In this document: piece after piece, positions 7,820 to 15,375 of the stretch
Numbering within the stretch: position 1 is the first letter of the stretch
How the letters are laid out: every line of letters begins with the position of its first letter
Assembly: GCF_938040765.1 (NCBI RefSeq)
Contig: NZ_CALIAA010000266.1
Location: 1 to 26,025 of the forward strand
Source: an uncultured Fretibacterium sp.
GTDB taxonomy: Bacteria; Synergistota; Synergistia; Synergistales; Aminobacteriaceae
Length of the DNA: 26,025 nucleotides
Direction: 5' to 3'
Made by a program: the position numbers and the translations under genes
The notes under the pieces: generated by a model
Seen by the model: the letters and a program-made list of their open reading frames with translations, nothing else
What the model was told of the DNA's origin: nothing
The model's database searches: none

Positions 7820-8974
7820 CTATATCCCTGCCGCAGCCTCCCGTTTGGGGCGGAACACGGAGGCGGCCTCCTCGTCGCTCAGAGAAAGCCCATAGAACCT
7901 CTTATAAAAATCTTTTACCGTCCGGTTCATGTCGATATCCTCAAAGAGCTCAGGATGGTTCTCCTTGGCCATCCACAGCAGCATCAGGGCGGAGTCGGAG
8001 CAGGTGACGTACCAGCGGTACATCCCCAGGGGAAGTTTGCGGACCGCCTTTTGCTTCACGGCCTCGACGGGAGCCCAGTCGTGGCCGGTCACCTTGTTCT
8101 CGTAAAGGTCGTCGGGCAGGAGCGGGAGGAAGTTGGTGATGAATATCTTCTCTGGGTTCCATGCGTAGATCTGCTCCATATTGACGCCTTGGGTTCCCTT
8201 CCCCGCCTCGGCGGCGACGTTGACGCCTCCCGAAGCATTGATCCAGTAGTCCGCCCAGGACGAAGCCCCGGGGACTCGGATCGCCAGGGCCTCGTAACCG
8301 TGGATGAACATGCATCGCGGTTTTTTGTCCTGGGGGACCCCCTTGAGACGTTCCTCGACCTTGGCCTGCATCTCCCTGCCGTAGGCGACGAAATCGTTGG
8401 CCTCGATGTTCGTGTTCATCACGCGGCCCAGCAGTTCCATCCAGCTGTTGATCGTCTCGACCGCGTTGAAGCCCTTGACGTCGAGCCTGAAGCCCACGGC
8501 AGGGATCCCGGCCCGTTTGCACGCCTCGTAATCCCCGGGCACGGCGGAGGCGTAAAGCACCACGTCCGGCTTCAGCTTCAGCAGCTCTTCCACGTTCAGG
8601 ATCCCGTTCTTGCTGAAGCCGCTCGGAACATGGACGATCTCGGGGGCGACCTTGATCAGGAGCGAGTTCTCGGCCGCACTGATGATTGCGGGGTCCAAAC
8701 CGACCAGCTTCTCGACGCTGCCCTCGAAGAGACAGAACACCGAGGCGAGAGGCCAGGCGGAAGCGATGACCACACGGTTCACCTCGGCGGGAAGCTCGAC
8801 CTCGTTCCCAAGCTGGTCGACCACGATGCGGGAGGCCGCGGCCGGCTTATCCCGGTCGGGCGCCGCCGGAGCGGCCTCCAGGACAAAGGCCGGACACAGG
8901 CTCCACAACAACAGTATCAACAGCCGGATCTCCGGACGCAGAAAACGGCACGTCGGCGAAAACAAACTTTTCAT
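7820..8974 (-). CDS. Periplasmic substrate-binding protein, FecB/BtuF type (paralog 1)
   Basis: A 384-residue exported binding protein of the FecB/BtuF/HmuT (class III, TroA-like) type for iron complexes, haem, siderophores or corrinoids. An N-terminal signal segment (about 14-35) is followed by RIVVDQLGNEVELP, the usual start of this fold, then two lobes. It is clearly paralogous to the protein at 10788-11957: both have MEQIYAW, DDLYEN/EDLYEN, GHDW and LGMYRWY in the same order. No canonical lipobox is seen, so it is probably soluble in the periplasm. ATG 8974 is preceded by GGGAGG at 8983-8988 with 8-base spacing. It is the last gene of the nitrogenase-like/ABC operon, 30 bases after the ATPase gene. 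The ligand cannot be read from sequence. Confidence 0.9.
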   Translation of the reverse strand: MKSLFSPTCRFLRPEIRLLILLLWSLCPAFVLEAAPAAPDRDKPAAASRIVVDQLGNEVELPAEVNRVVIASAWPLASVFCLFEGSVEKLVGLDPAIISAAENSLLIKVAPEIVHVPSGFSKNGILNVEELLKLKPDVVLYASAVPGDYEACKRAGIPAVGFRLDVKGFNAVETINSWMELLGRVMNTNIEANDFVAYGREMQAKVEERLKGVPQDKKPRCMFIHGYEALAIRVPGASSWADYWINASGGVNVAAEAGKGTQGVNMEQIYAWNPEKIFITNFLPLLPDDLYENKVTGHDWAPVEAVKQKAVRKLPLGMYRWYVTCSDSALMLLWMAKENHPELFEDIDMNRTVKDFYKRFYGLSLSDEEAASVFRPKREAAAGI

Positions 8975-9004
8975 CGCAAAAACCTCCCTCTCGTATCGAA
9001 AAAT

Positions 9005-9790
9005 TCACACCGTCGCGATGGGGATGACGCTCCTGTAGCGGAATCCCTCGAAGAGGAAATCCGCGATCTTCACTCGGACGTCGAACGCGCTGCGCATGTT
9101 CTCCTCGTTCAGGACCTCCTCGGCGGGACCGCACAGGCTGGTGCCGTCCCGGCTCAGGATCAGGGCCTTGTCGGCGATCTTGAGGGCGTGGGCGGGGTAG
9201 TGGGTGTTGATGACGGCCGCGATGCCCCGTTCGCGCGCCAAGCGCTCGATCGTCTCCAGGACGATCAGCTGGTTCTTGAAGTCCAGGTTGGACTCCGGCT
9301 CGTCCAGCACCAGCATCTCCGGCTCCGCGCTCAGGGCGCGGGCGATCAGCACCATCTGCAGCTCGCCGCCGCTCATGCAGCTGCATCGCTTGTCCGCCAG
9401 GTGGGTTACGCCCACCAGATTCATGGCCCGCTCCGCGGCCGCCTCGTCGGCATGGGACGGCTGCGCAAAGAGCCCCAGACGGGCGGAACGCCCCATCAGG
9501 ACCATCTCCCGGGCGGTGTAGGACAGGGCCGTCCCCTTGGACTGCGGAACGTACGCGATGCGCCTCCAGACCTCCCGCGGGCTCAGGCGGGAGAGGTCGA
9601 GTCCGTCGATGGTGCTGGCGCCCTTTTTCCAGCGAAGGAGCCCCATCATGCAGCGGAGCAGCGTGGTCTTGCCCACGCCGTTCGGCCCCAGTACCGACAG
9701 GATCTCCCGATCCCTGACGGAGAAGGCGATGTCCCGCAGGACCGGGACGGAATCGTAGCCGAAATATCCTCCCTGAACCTCGAAGATCAC
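9005..9790 (-). CDS. FecE/BtuD-type ABC transporter ATPase
   Basis: A 261-residue ATPase of the FecE/BtuD/FhuC branch. Seen: Walker A GPNGVGKTT (35-43), Q-loop VPQSKG (81-86), signature CMSGGELQM with M in place of the usual L (138-146), Walker B MLVLDEPESNLD (159-170), and switch histidine INTHYP (194-199). The DEPESNLD form, with glutamate where most have T or S, is slightly unusual. The start is GTG 9790, which overlaps the permease stop as GTGA; this fits translational coupling. It energises the permease at 9787-10791 in importing whatever the two binding proteins deliver. The C-terminal 45 residues are longer than the core domain but normal for the branch. Confidence 0.92.
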   Translation of the reverse strand: MIFEVQGGYFGYDSVPVLRDIAFSVRDREILSVLGPNGVGKTTLLRCMMGLLRWKKGASTIDGLDLSRLSPREVWRRIAYVPQSKGTALSYTAREMVLMGRSARLGLFAQPSHADEAAAERAMNLVGVTHLADKRCSCMSGGELQMVLIARALSAEPEMLVLDEPESNLDFKNQLIVLETIERLARERGIAAVINTHYPAHALKIADKALILSRDGTSLCGPAEEVLNEENMRSAFDVRVKIADFLFEGFRYRSVIPIATV

Positions 9791-10791
9791 AGTCGAGCCC
9801 CCCTTGTCCGGCGCAGCAGAAGGATGAAAAACGGCGCGCCGATGATTGCCGTCAATATGGAGACCGGGATTTCCGCCGCGGTGATGCTGCGGGCCGCCGT
9901 GTCGATGAGAACCATGAACGCCGACCCCAAAGCCATGCTTATGGGGACGATCCGTTTGTTGTCGCTGCCGCAGACCATCCGTGCGGCGTGCGGAATCAGC
10001 AGCCCCACCCACCCCACGTTGCCGCAGAGCGAGACGCACGACGCGGTGATCAGGGTCGCGGCGGTCATGACGGTCAGACGGAGCTTCCTCAGATCGATGC
10101 CCAGCGACTTTGCCTCGTCCTCCTGAAGCGACAGGATGTTCAGCCTCCATCGCAGCAGAAAGAGGACGGCCATCCCCCCCACGATCAGGGGGACGCCCAT
10201 CGCGATCCCGTGAAAGCTGGCGCGCGACATGCTTCCCATCAGCCAATAGGTGATGGCCGGGAGCACCTCCTCCGGATCGGCCACGTACTTGATCAGCGAG
10301 ACCATGGCCTGGAAGAGGGCTGACACCACCATCCCGGCCAGTACCACCATGACGACGGTGCTCCTTCCCCGCACCCGGCTGATGAGGGTCGTCGCCAGCA
10401 GCGCCGCGAGCCCCATGACCATGGCGGAGGCCTGCACGGCCAGCAGGTTCTGGGAGAACAGGAGCGCCAGCACCGCGCCGAACGAGGCCCCCGTGGCGAC
10501 GCCCAGCGTGTCCGGCGTCGCCAGCGGATTGCTGAACAGGGACTGGAAGGAGGCTCCCGCAACCGAGAGCCCCGCTCCGACGAAGAGGGACAGCAGGATC
10601 CGGGGAAGCCTCACCTTGCAGATGACCGAATGGGCCGTGGAGGCGGCGCTCTGGCCCTTCAGCGCGGAGAGCAGAATTTCGAGGGTCTCTCCGACGCCGA
10701 CGTGATAGCGCCCGATTCCCAGGCAGAGCACCGCCGCGGCGACGGGCAGAAGGGCCAGCAGGAAAAAAATCCACCGCTTCCGCATGTTCAC
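9787..10791 (-). CDS. FecCD/BtuC-type ABC importer permease
   Basis: A 334-residue FecCD-family permease with about ten membrane spans. Family landmarks are VRLPRILLSLFVGAGLSVAG and NPLATPDTLGVATGASFGA near the first third, and GNVGWVGLLIPHAARM near the last third (coupling region). It starts at GTG 10791 (GTGA overlap with the upstream binding-protein stop); ATG 10785 is a possible shorter start. It ends in a GTGA overlap with the ATPase. As a single permease it should act as a homodimer, as BtuC does. Family members import ferri-siderophores, haem or vitamin B12; the substrate here is not determined. Confidence 0.93.
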   Translation of the reverse strand: MNMRKRWIFFLLALLPVAAAVLCLGIGRYHVGVGETLEILLSALKGQSAASTAHSVICKVRLPRILLSLFVGAGLSVAGASFQSLFSNPLATPDTLGVATGASFGAVLALLFSQNLLAVQASAMVMGLAALLATTLISRVRGRSTVVMVVLAGMVVSALFQAMVSLIKYVADPEEVLPAITYWLMGSMSRASFHGIAMGVPLIVGGMAVLFLLRWRLNILSLQEDEAKSLGIDLRKLRLTVMTAATLITASCVSLCGNVGWVGLLIPHAARMVCGSDNKRIVPISMALGSAFMVLIDTAARSITAAEIPVSILTAIIGAPFFILLLRRTRGARL

Positions 10792-11957
10792 TTGGCGTCG
10801 GCGGCCTCGCGCGCGGGACTGAATATCCTGCGAAGGTCCTCGTCCGTCAGGTCGAGGTTGTAGAAGCGCTTATAGTAGGCACGCACCTCGGCGTCCATGT
10901 CCACGTCCGCGAAGAGCTCCGGCTGATTTTTCTTCGCCAGCCACTTCAGCACCAGGGGCGTATCCGATGCGGGCGGATACCAGCGGTACATGCCCAGCGG
11001 GAACTTGTAGACCTTCCGTTCGCGCACCGCCCTGACGGTGCTCCAGTCGTGTCCGGGGATCGCGTTCTCGTACAGGTCCTCCGGCATGTGGCGGCTGAAG
11101 TTCGTGATGTAGATGATGTCGGGGTCCCAGGCGTAGATCTGCTCCATGTTGATGTCCGCCACCCCCGAGAGCTCCGAGGCGACGTTGACCGCCCCGGTGG
11201 ACTCCAGCCAGTACTGCCCATAGAAATTGCTTCCCGACGTCTTGATGTTCCCCTCGCCGTAGTTGAAGAGGATCAGGGCGCGCGGCCTCTTGAGGCCCTT
11301 CACGCCGTTCAGCGCGGCCTGAATCTCGTCGTAGGTCTTCCGGCCGTATTCGACGATTCCGGACGCCCGGTCCTCCTGCTGGAGAACCTCTCCAAGGAGC
11401 TTGACCCAGCTCTCGAAGGTCTTGATGGTGTCGAACCCCGAGAGGGCCGTCGAAAACCCCACGGCGGGAATGCCCGTCAGGGCCAGCTGCCCTGCGTGGG
11501 CTGCCGTCTCCACCCTGTAGAACACGACGTCGGGCTTCAGCTTGAGCAGCTCCTCGGCGTTCAGCACGTCCCCCTTCAGGAACTCGGTGCTGGCCCTCAG
11601 GATGCCGGGCGCCACGCGGGGCAGCAGGGAATGCTTCGCGGCCGACATCGAGCCGGGATGGATCCCCACCAGCTTGTCCCCGGCCCCCTCGAAAAGGCAG
11701 TAGACGGACGGCAGGGGCCAGGGGCCCGTGATGACGATGCGCTCGATCTTCGCCGGTATGCGCACCTCCTTGCCGGTGTGGTCGACGACCACCCGCGTCG
11801 CCTTCTCCGCGCCGGGTTCCCCGGACGCAGCCCCCTTCGCCGCGTCAGAGGCGGCCGACGCGGCCCCGGCGAGGCTCAAAAACAGCAGCAGAACGGTACA
11901 AAACAGTCCCGAAGGATAGGAAAGACGATCGTACGTAAACTTCATGCGGAACATCAT
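10788..11957 (-). CDS. Periplasmic substrate-binding protein, FecB/BtuF type (paralog 2)
   Basis: A 389-residue exported binding protein with a signal peptide (likely cut after the AGAASA stretch near residue 35) followed by the FecB/BtuF-type fold: TRVVVDHTGKEVRIPAKIER, then VLNAEELLKLKPDVVFYRV at the first lobe and MEQIYAWDPDIIYITNF in the second. It is a paralog of the protein at 7820-8974, and the two sit on either side of the permease and ATPase genes. The duplicate receptors may widen the range of ligands (inference). Several start codons cluster at 11957, 11954 and 11945; AAAGGA lies just upstream, which would best fit ATG 11945. It is 42 bases after the upstream component-1-like gene and overlaps the permease gene by 4 bases. 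Confidence 0.9.
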   Translation of the reverse strand: MMFRMKFTYDRLSYPSGLFCTVLLLFLSLAGAASAASDAAKGAASGEPGAEKATRVVVDHTGKEVRIPAKIERIVITGPWPLPSVYCLFEGAGDKLVGIHPGSMSAAKHSLLPRVAPGILRASTEFLKGDVLNAEELLKLKPDVVFYRVETAAHAGQLALTGIPAVGFSTALSGFDTIKTFESWVKLLGEVLQQEDRASGIVEYGRKTYDEIQAALNGVKGLKRPRALILFNYGEGNIKTSGSNFYGQYWLESTGAVNVASELSGVADINMEQIYAWDPDIIYITNFSRHMPEDLYENAIPGHDWSTVRAVRERKVYKFPLGMYRWYPPASDTPLVLKWLAKKNQPELFADVDMDAEVRAYYKRFYNLDLTDEDLRRIFSPAREAADAK

Positions 11958-11961
11958 CCTT

Positions 11962-12003
11962 TCTCAAGTCTCAAGTCTCGAGCGACAGTCAAGCGACACT
12001 CAG
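11962..12003. repeat. Short tandem repeats between nitrogenase-like and binding-protein genes
   Basis: Three tandem 7-base units (TCTCAAG 11962-11968, TCTCAAG 11969-11975, TCTCGAG 11976-11982) run into two 11-base units (11982-11992 and 11993-12003, GCGACAGTCAA and GCGACACTCAG). They fill the 42-base gap and run into the stop codon of the component-1-like gene, directly before the ribosome site of the binding-protein gene. Such repeats can vary in copy number and change translation spacing, but that is speculative. Confidence 0.6.
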
Positions 12004-13232
12004 GAAAGTTTCCGGGGGACGGGTTCCGCCCCCCTCGCTCCGGCGCACTTATCGGCGCGGGGGTCGGGACGCCGAAGAAGCGCGGAGAACGACTTGTTGA
12101 AACGTCCGCCGATATGGCGAACGGGCGCAACGGGAGACTGATGGCTGGATACGGCGTAGAGCGGAAACGAGATGAACTTCACGGAGTCGTCCCGCAGCAG
12201 GGGCTCGAGGAAGGGGTCGCCCACGACCAGGGAGGGGCCCGAGTTCATCGCGTTCCGAATCTCCGCCTCGTCCCTCAGGTTCCGGTCCCCCGGCAGGGCC
12301 AGGTCCGGCTCCATGCCGAAGATGCAGCCCACGGCAATATCGCACACCCCAAATTCCGTTCCGAGGGCGCATCGGATGGCGTTGGCCTGAACCTGCTCCC
12401 CGACCACCAGGACCTCCGGATGCTCGGACGGAGGCTCGCCCTTCAGTATCCGGGGCTCGGGAAGCTCGCCCTCCAGCATGGCGCCGAGCGCCTGGAAATA
12501 CGCCTTGAGGGAGGCCGCCCCCATCGGCAGGCCGCAGAGATACGGCGTTCCGAACCGGCGGTACATCCATTTCGAGACCAGAAAGCCTGCTCGCGACACC
12601 GCCAGGTTGACGCGGGCCGCGGCTGCGCGCCGCAGCGCCTCCAGGTCGTATCTCATCGCCAGCGTCGCTGTGACCTCGACGCCGCGTTCCTGCAGGGCGT
12701 CCTGGAGGTTGCGGATATCGACCCCATCGGCGAAGTCGAGCGGGGTCGCCCCCACGATGCCGACCGTGTTCGGCACGGAGGGGGAGGGCTCGGCGAAGCG
12801 TTCCAGCAGGGCGATCAGTGCGGCGGAAACTCCGCGGTCGTAGTAGGCCGTCCCCGTGGTGTCGAACCCGAAACCCGGCAGCCCGGTCCGGGCCTCCAGT
12901 TCCGTGGCGATGCCCTTCATGTCGCTGCCGACGACCATCGGGACGGGGCTGCCGACCAGCGCCGTCAGCTTGGGGTCCAGGTCCCGGCATGCGGCGATCA
13001 TGCGGCCGATCAGCTTCTCGTCGTCCCCCATCACGGCATCGATGTCCCTCAGGGCCGAACAGAAGATCGCCGCGCCCGCCCCGTACCACCGCGGCTCGTC
13101 GTAGCCCGTGTAGTTGCCCGTGCATCCGGAGGCGTCGTGGATGGCGACCACGGCGGGGAGGTCGAAGAAGACCGATGAGATCCCCGAGTAATCCGGGGAG
13201 AAGGGGGGAAGGCATAGGGACAGGCGTGCCAT
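12000..13232 (-). CDS. Nitrogenase component 1-like (NifD/NifK superfamily) reductase subunit A
   Basis: A 410-residue member of the NifD/NifK/BchN/CfbD superfamily (oxidoreductase/nitrogenase component 1). The N-terminus has C7 then PFSPDYSG, and HDASGCTGNY (C37) matches the GPxGC P-cluster cysteine region of NifD/NifK. DEPRW, FCSALRDIDAVMGDDEKL (C58; equivalent of the FGGEKKL loop) and GSPVPMVVGSDM follow. In the last, the cysteine expected by analogy with NifD Cys154 is absent. It is shorter than NifD (about 480) or NifK (about 520), nearer BchN/CfbD sizes, and lacks the NifD FeMo-cofactor ligand context. It likely shares an Fe-S cluster with the subunit at 13232-14485 and reduces an unknown substrate. 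ATG 13232 overlaps the upstream stop by one base (TGATG); GTG 13235 is an alternative. Confidence 0.88.
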   Translation of the reverse strand: MARLSLCLPPFSPDYSGISSVFFDLPAVVAIHDASGCTGNYTGYDEPRWYGAGAAIFCSALRDIDAVMGDDEKLIGRMIAACRDLDPKLTALVGSPVPMVVGSDMKGIATELEARTGLPGFGFDTTGTAYYDRGVSAALIALLERFAEPSPSVPNTVGIVGATPLDFADGVDIRNLQDALQERGVEVTATLAMRYDLEALRRAAAARVNLAVSRAGFLVSKWMYRRFGTPYLCGLPMGAASLKAYFQALGAMLEGELPEPRILKGEPPSEHPEVLVVGEQVQANAIRCALGTEFGVCDIAVGCIFGMEPDLALPGDRNLRDEAEIRNAMNSGPSLVVGDPFLEPLLRDDSVKFISFPLYAVSSHQSPVAPVRHIGGRFNKSFSALLRRPDPRADKCAGARGAEPVPRKLS

Positions 13233-14485
13233 CACACCACCAGCCCGTAGCTCTCGATCAGGCGTTCCAGGTCCGTCTCGGCCTCGGCGGCTGCACGCAT
13301 CCGTTCCATCAGGACCCTCAGCCCATGGAACCCGAAGAGCGCCCCATCGGCGAAGAGGTCCACTACACGTCTGGCCCCCGCCAGGTAGGCGCCGTCCACC
13401 CCGATGGCGAGCGCCTCCGCAAGACGCCCCTCGAATCGCACGGCCCTGTGATGCTGAGGCTGCACGAGCTCCACGTCCGGCCGATTCTCCTCCAGCCAGT
13501 CCAGGCTTTTCCGATCGATGGGGATGCACTTTTGGGCCACCACGCGCCGGACGGAGAACCCGTACTCCAGGAGGGCTCGGGCGAGGCCGAAGGGGCGGGT
13601 AACGGCGGACGCGTCCACGATCACCGGCCTGTCCCCGACGGCTCGCAGGGCCGCCTCGACGGCGACGAGCGCAGCCGCACGTTCGGCGGAGAGATCGGGC
13701 TCGGCGCCCGATAGGTCCAGAAAGTCCCGAAGCTGCCGGTAGCCCGCTTCGATCTCCCCGATGCGGTAGCTCACGGGCAGGAGGAGGAAGGGGATTCCCA
13801 AAGCTCGCTCCATATCCTTCGCGGCCTGCACTCCGGTTGGCGCCAGGACGAGGTTCGCCCGGCTGGAGGCCATCCGCTGAAACTCCTCGAAGGTCCTGCA
13901 GCGCGAGATGTGCCGAAGCTCGCCCGCGCCCAGGCCCTCGAGGACACGGTGCAGCTCGCATTCCGGGGCCACCGCCTCCAGGTTGCCGATGCTGTTGACC
14001 GACGTCTCCTTCGTCTCCGAGGGCTCCAACAGGCTGTAGATGCGCCTCCGGATCGTAACCGGAGGTGGGGATTTCGAGTCGAGGGAGATCGGATTCATGT
14101 GGCATATCCGAAAGCGCAGATCGGGGAAACGGCCGTGCAGGACCTCCAGGAGAGCCTCCCGATCCGTCCCGATCAGGTCGTCGAGACAGCTCAGGAAGAT
14201 CAGTACGACCCTGGGACGCCGGGGCAGCGCGTCCAGGAGCTCCTCCACGGCCCCGGGGATCTGGTCGTCGTAGCCCCGGACGATATCGTTCTGGTCGACG
14301 TAGAGGTAGGCCAGCCGGTCCTTGAACCCCTGGCGCATCGCCCCGATGGCCCCGTGGCGCCCGCAGGCGAAGGGACATACGAACAGCTGCACGCTTTCCG
14401 GAACGAGCATCCCGATGCGTACCATCCCCCAGCCGCCATGGGCCGGGGATGTGTAGTGAAGCGTGTCCTCGAACGCGCCGTTCAT
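13232..14485 (-). CDS. Nitrogenase component 1-like (NifD/NifK superfamily) reductase subunit B
   Basis: A 417-residue component-1-like protein and probable partner of the subunit at 12000-13232. The N-terminus has TSPAHGGWGMVRIG and VPESVQLFVCPFACGRHGAI (C37, C41). FLSCLDDLIGTD (C100) aligns with the NifD CPxGLIGDD segment, and ICHMNPI (C128) follows. So this subunit keeps three or four candidate cluster cysteines while its partner has fewer, as in heteromeric Nif-like reductases where one cluster is held at the interface (family knowledge; the assignment is inference). The middle has EFQRMASSRANLVLAPTG, a Nif-type Rossmann segment. ATG 14485 overlaps the NifH-like stop (ATGA) with GAGG nine bases upstream. 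No cofactor-assembly gene is nearby. Confidence 0.87.
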   Translation of the reverse strand: MNGAFEDTLHYTSPAHGGWGMVRIGMLVPESVQLFVCPFACGRHGAIGAMRQGFKDRLAYLYVDQNDIVRGYDDQIPGAVEELLDALPRRPRVVLIFLSCLDDLIGTDREALLEVLHGRFPDLRFRICHMNPISLDSKSPPPVTIRRRIYSLLEPSETKETSVNSIGNLEAVAPECELHRVLEGLGAGELRHISRCRTFEEFQRMASSRANLVLAPTGVQAAKDMERALGIPFLLLPVSYRIGEIEAGYRQLRDFLDLSGAEPDLSAERAAALVAVEAALRAVGDRPVIVDASAVTRPFGLARALLEYGFSVRRVVAQKCIPIDRKSLDWLEENRPDVELVQPQHHRAVRFEGRLAEALAIGVDGAYLAGARRVVDLFADGALFGFHGLRVLMERMRAAAEAETDLERLIESYGLVV

Positions 14486-15237
14486 CCCCCGCACACCTCG
14501 AGAACGCGCTTCGCAAGGTCGCGGTACTCCGCTGCCATGGGGCTGTCCGGGAGCGCTTCGAGGACGGTGCAGCCGCGATTCTCCGCAGTCTGGACGTCGC
14601 CGTTGCGCGGGATCTTCTTCAACACAATGGTGTCCAGCGCCTCGGCGGCCTCGGCCACCCGGCGGTCCTCGTCGGCGATGTTGCGCGAGTTGTGGATCAG
14701 GCCCGCCAGCCTGGCGTAGCCGCGTTTTCCGAAGCTCTCGATGGCGCAGGCGATGTTCGATGCCGCAAATAAAGCCATTTTCTCCGCCGAGGTAACGATC
14801 AGGACGTGGTCGGCATAGCCGCCCCGTATGGGCATGGCAAACCCGCCGCACACGACATCCCCCAGAACGTCGTAGAGGATCACGTCCGGCCGAAACCTTT
14901 CGTAGGCCTCGAGTTCCTCGAGCTTCTCGAAGGCCGCTATGATGCCGCGCCCCGCGCATCCGACCCCCGGGGTCGGACCTCCGGACTCCACGCACAGACA
15001 CCCCCCATACCCCTCGAAGACGATATCCTCGAGTCGTACGGAATCCGCACCCTCCCTCATCCGTTCCAGTACGGTCGGAATGGCGCGTCCCCCCATCAGG
15101 GTCTTGGTCGAGTCCGCCTTGGGGTCGCACCCGATCTGCAGCACCCGGAGCCCCCGCTCCGCCAGCGCAGCCGAGAGGTTGGACGTCGTCGTCGACTTGC
15201 CTATTCCACCCTTGCCGTAAACTGCTATCTTCCTCAT
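14482..15237 (-). CDS. NifH-like nitrogenase iron protein (ATP-dependent reductase)
   Basis: A 251-residue homodimeric Fe-protein family member (NifH/BchL/CfbC). The P-loop GKGGIGKSTT (8-17), IGCDPKADST (35-44), the cluster ligands C94 in PGVGCAGRG and C130 in DVLGDVVCGGFAMPIR, and IHNSR (181-185) are all intact. The two cysteines from each monomer would hold one [4Fe-4S] cluster, and the arginine corresponding to the ADP-ribosylation site of NifH (R97) is present. It should pass electrons, with ATP hydrolysis, to the two component-1-like subunits encoded next. It is somewhat shorter than NifH (about 275-290). ATG 15237 has GGAAGGA at 15247-15253; it is the first gene of a seven-gene operon. 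Chlorophyllide reductases and F430-type CfbC are relatives, but none of their partner genes are here. Confidence 0.95.
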   Translation of the reverse strand: MRKIAVYGKGGIGKSTTTSNLSAALAERGLRVLQIGCDPKADSTKTLMGGRAIPTVLERMREGADSVRLEDIVFEGYGGCLCVESGGPTPGVGCAGRGIIAAFEKLEELEAYERFRPDVILYDVLGDVVCGGFAMPIRGGYADHVLIVTSAEKMALFAASNIACAIESFGKRGYARLAGLIHNSRNIADEDRRVAEAAEALDTIVLKKIPRNGDVQTAENRGCTVLEALPDSPMAAEYRDLAKRVLEVCGG

Positions 15238-15314
15238 ATAAAGTTTTCCTTCCAAACCTTTCAGCTCTGGTTGTTCCAAAAAACTTTTTCAACGAAAAGA
15301 GATGTGCAAGGGTA

Positions 15315-15342
15315 ATGATAGCATACAAGTGATATCGATCAA
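15315..15342 (-). promoter_or_regulatory. Probable promoter and small inverted repeat ahead of the NifH-like operon
   Basis: On the minus strand TTGATC (plus positions 15337-15342) and TATCAT (15315-15320) are 16 bases apart and resemble -35 and -10 boxes, about 78 bases upstream of the NifH-like start. The inverted repeat TGAT-N4-ATCA (15330-15341) overlaps the -35 box and could be an operator. The region is richer in A+T than its surroundings. It is not a convincing Fur box, so the regulator is unknown. The 15238-15375 gap otherwise shows only this and the upstream terminator. Confidence 0.4.
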
Positions 15343-15375
15343 ACATACCGTTCGTGTCATCCGCTCACGGTAGAC

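Noticed and set aside
7805..10126. A 773-codon plus-strand frame opposite the binding protein, ATPase and permease
   Set aside because: It mirrors genes with clear motifs, and low-quality composition and lack of any domain mark it as a shadow. The same applies to long plus-strand frames at 11049-13178, 15354-17561, 19768-21660 and 24579-25790.
12000..15237. A nitrogen-fixation (nifHDK) gene cluster
   Set aside because: No nifB, nifE, nifN or other assembly gene is present, the component-1 subunits are short, and one lacks an expected cluster cysteine. The genes are named only as nitrogenase-like.
12000..15237. Chlorophyllide or protochlorophyllide reductase (BchLNB/BchXYZ)
   Set aside because: No other pigment-synthesis gene is near, the subunit motifs (DASGCTGNY, CPFACGRHG) do not match what I know of these enzymes, and the organism is judged a non-phototrophic anaerobe.
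15301..15342. Fur box upstream of the NifH-like gene
   Set aside because: Only a partial AATGATA half-site is visible; the 19-base inverted-repeat pattern is not met.
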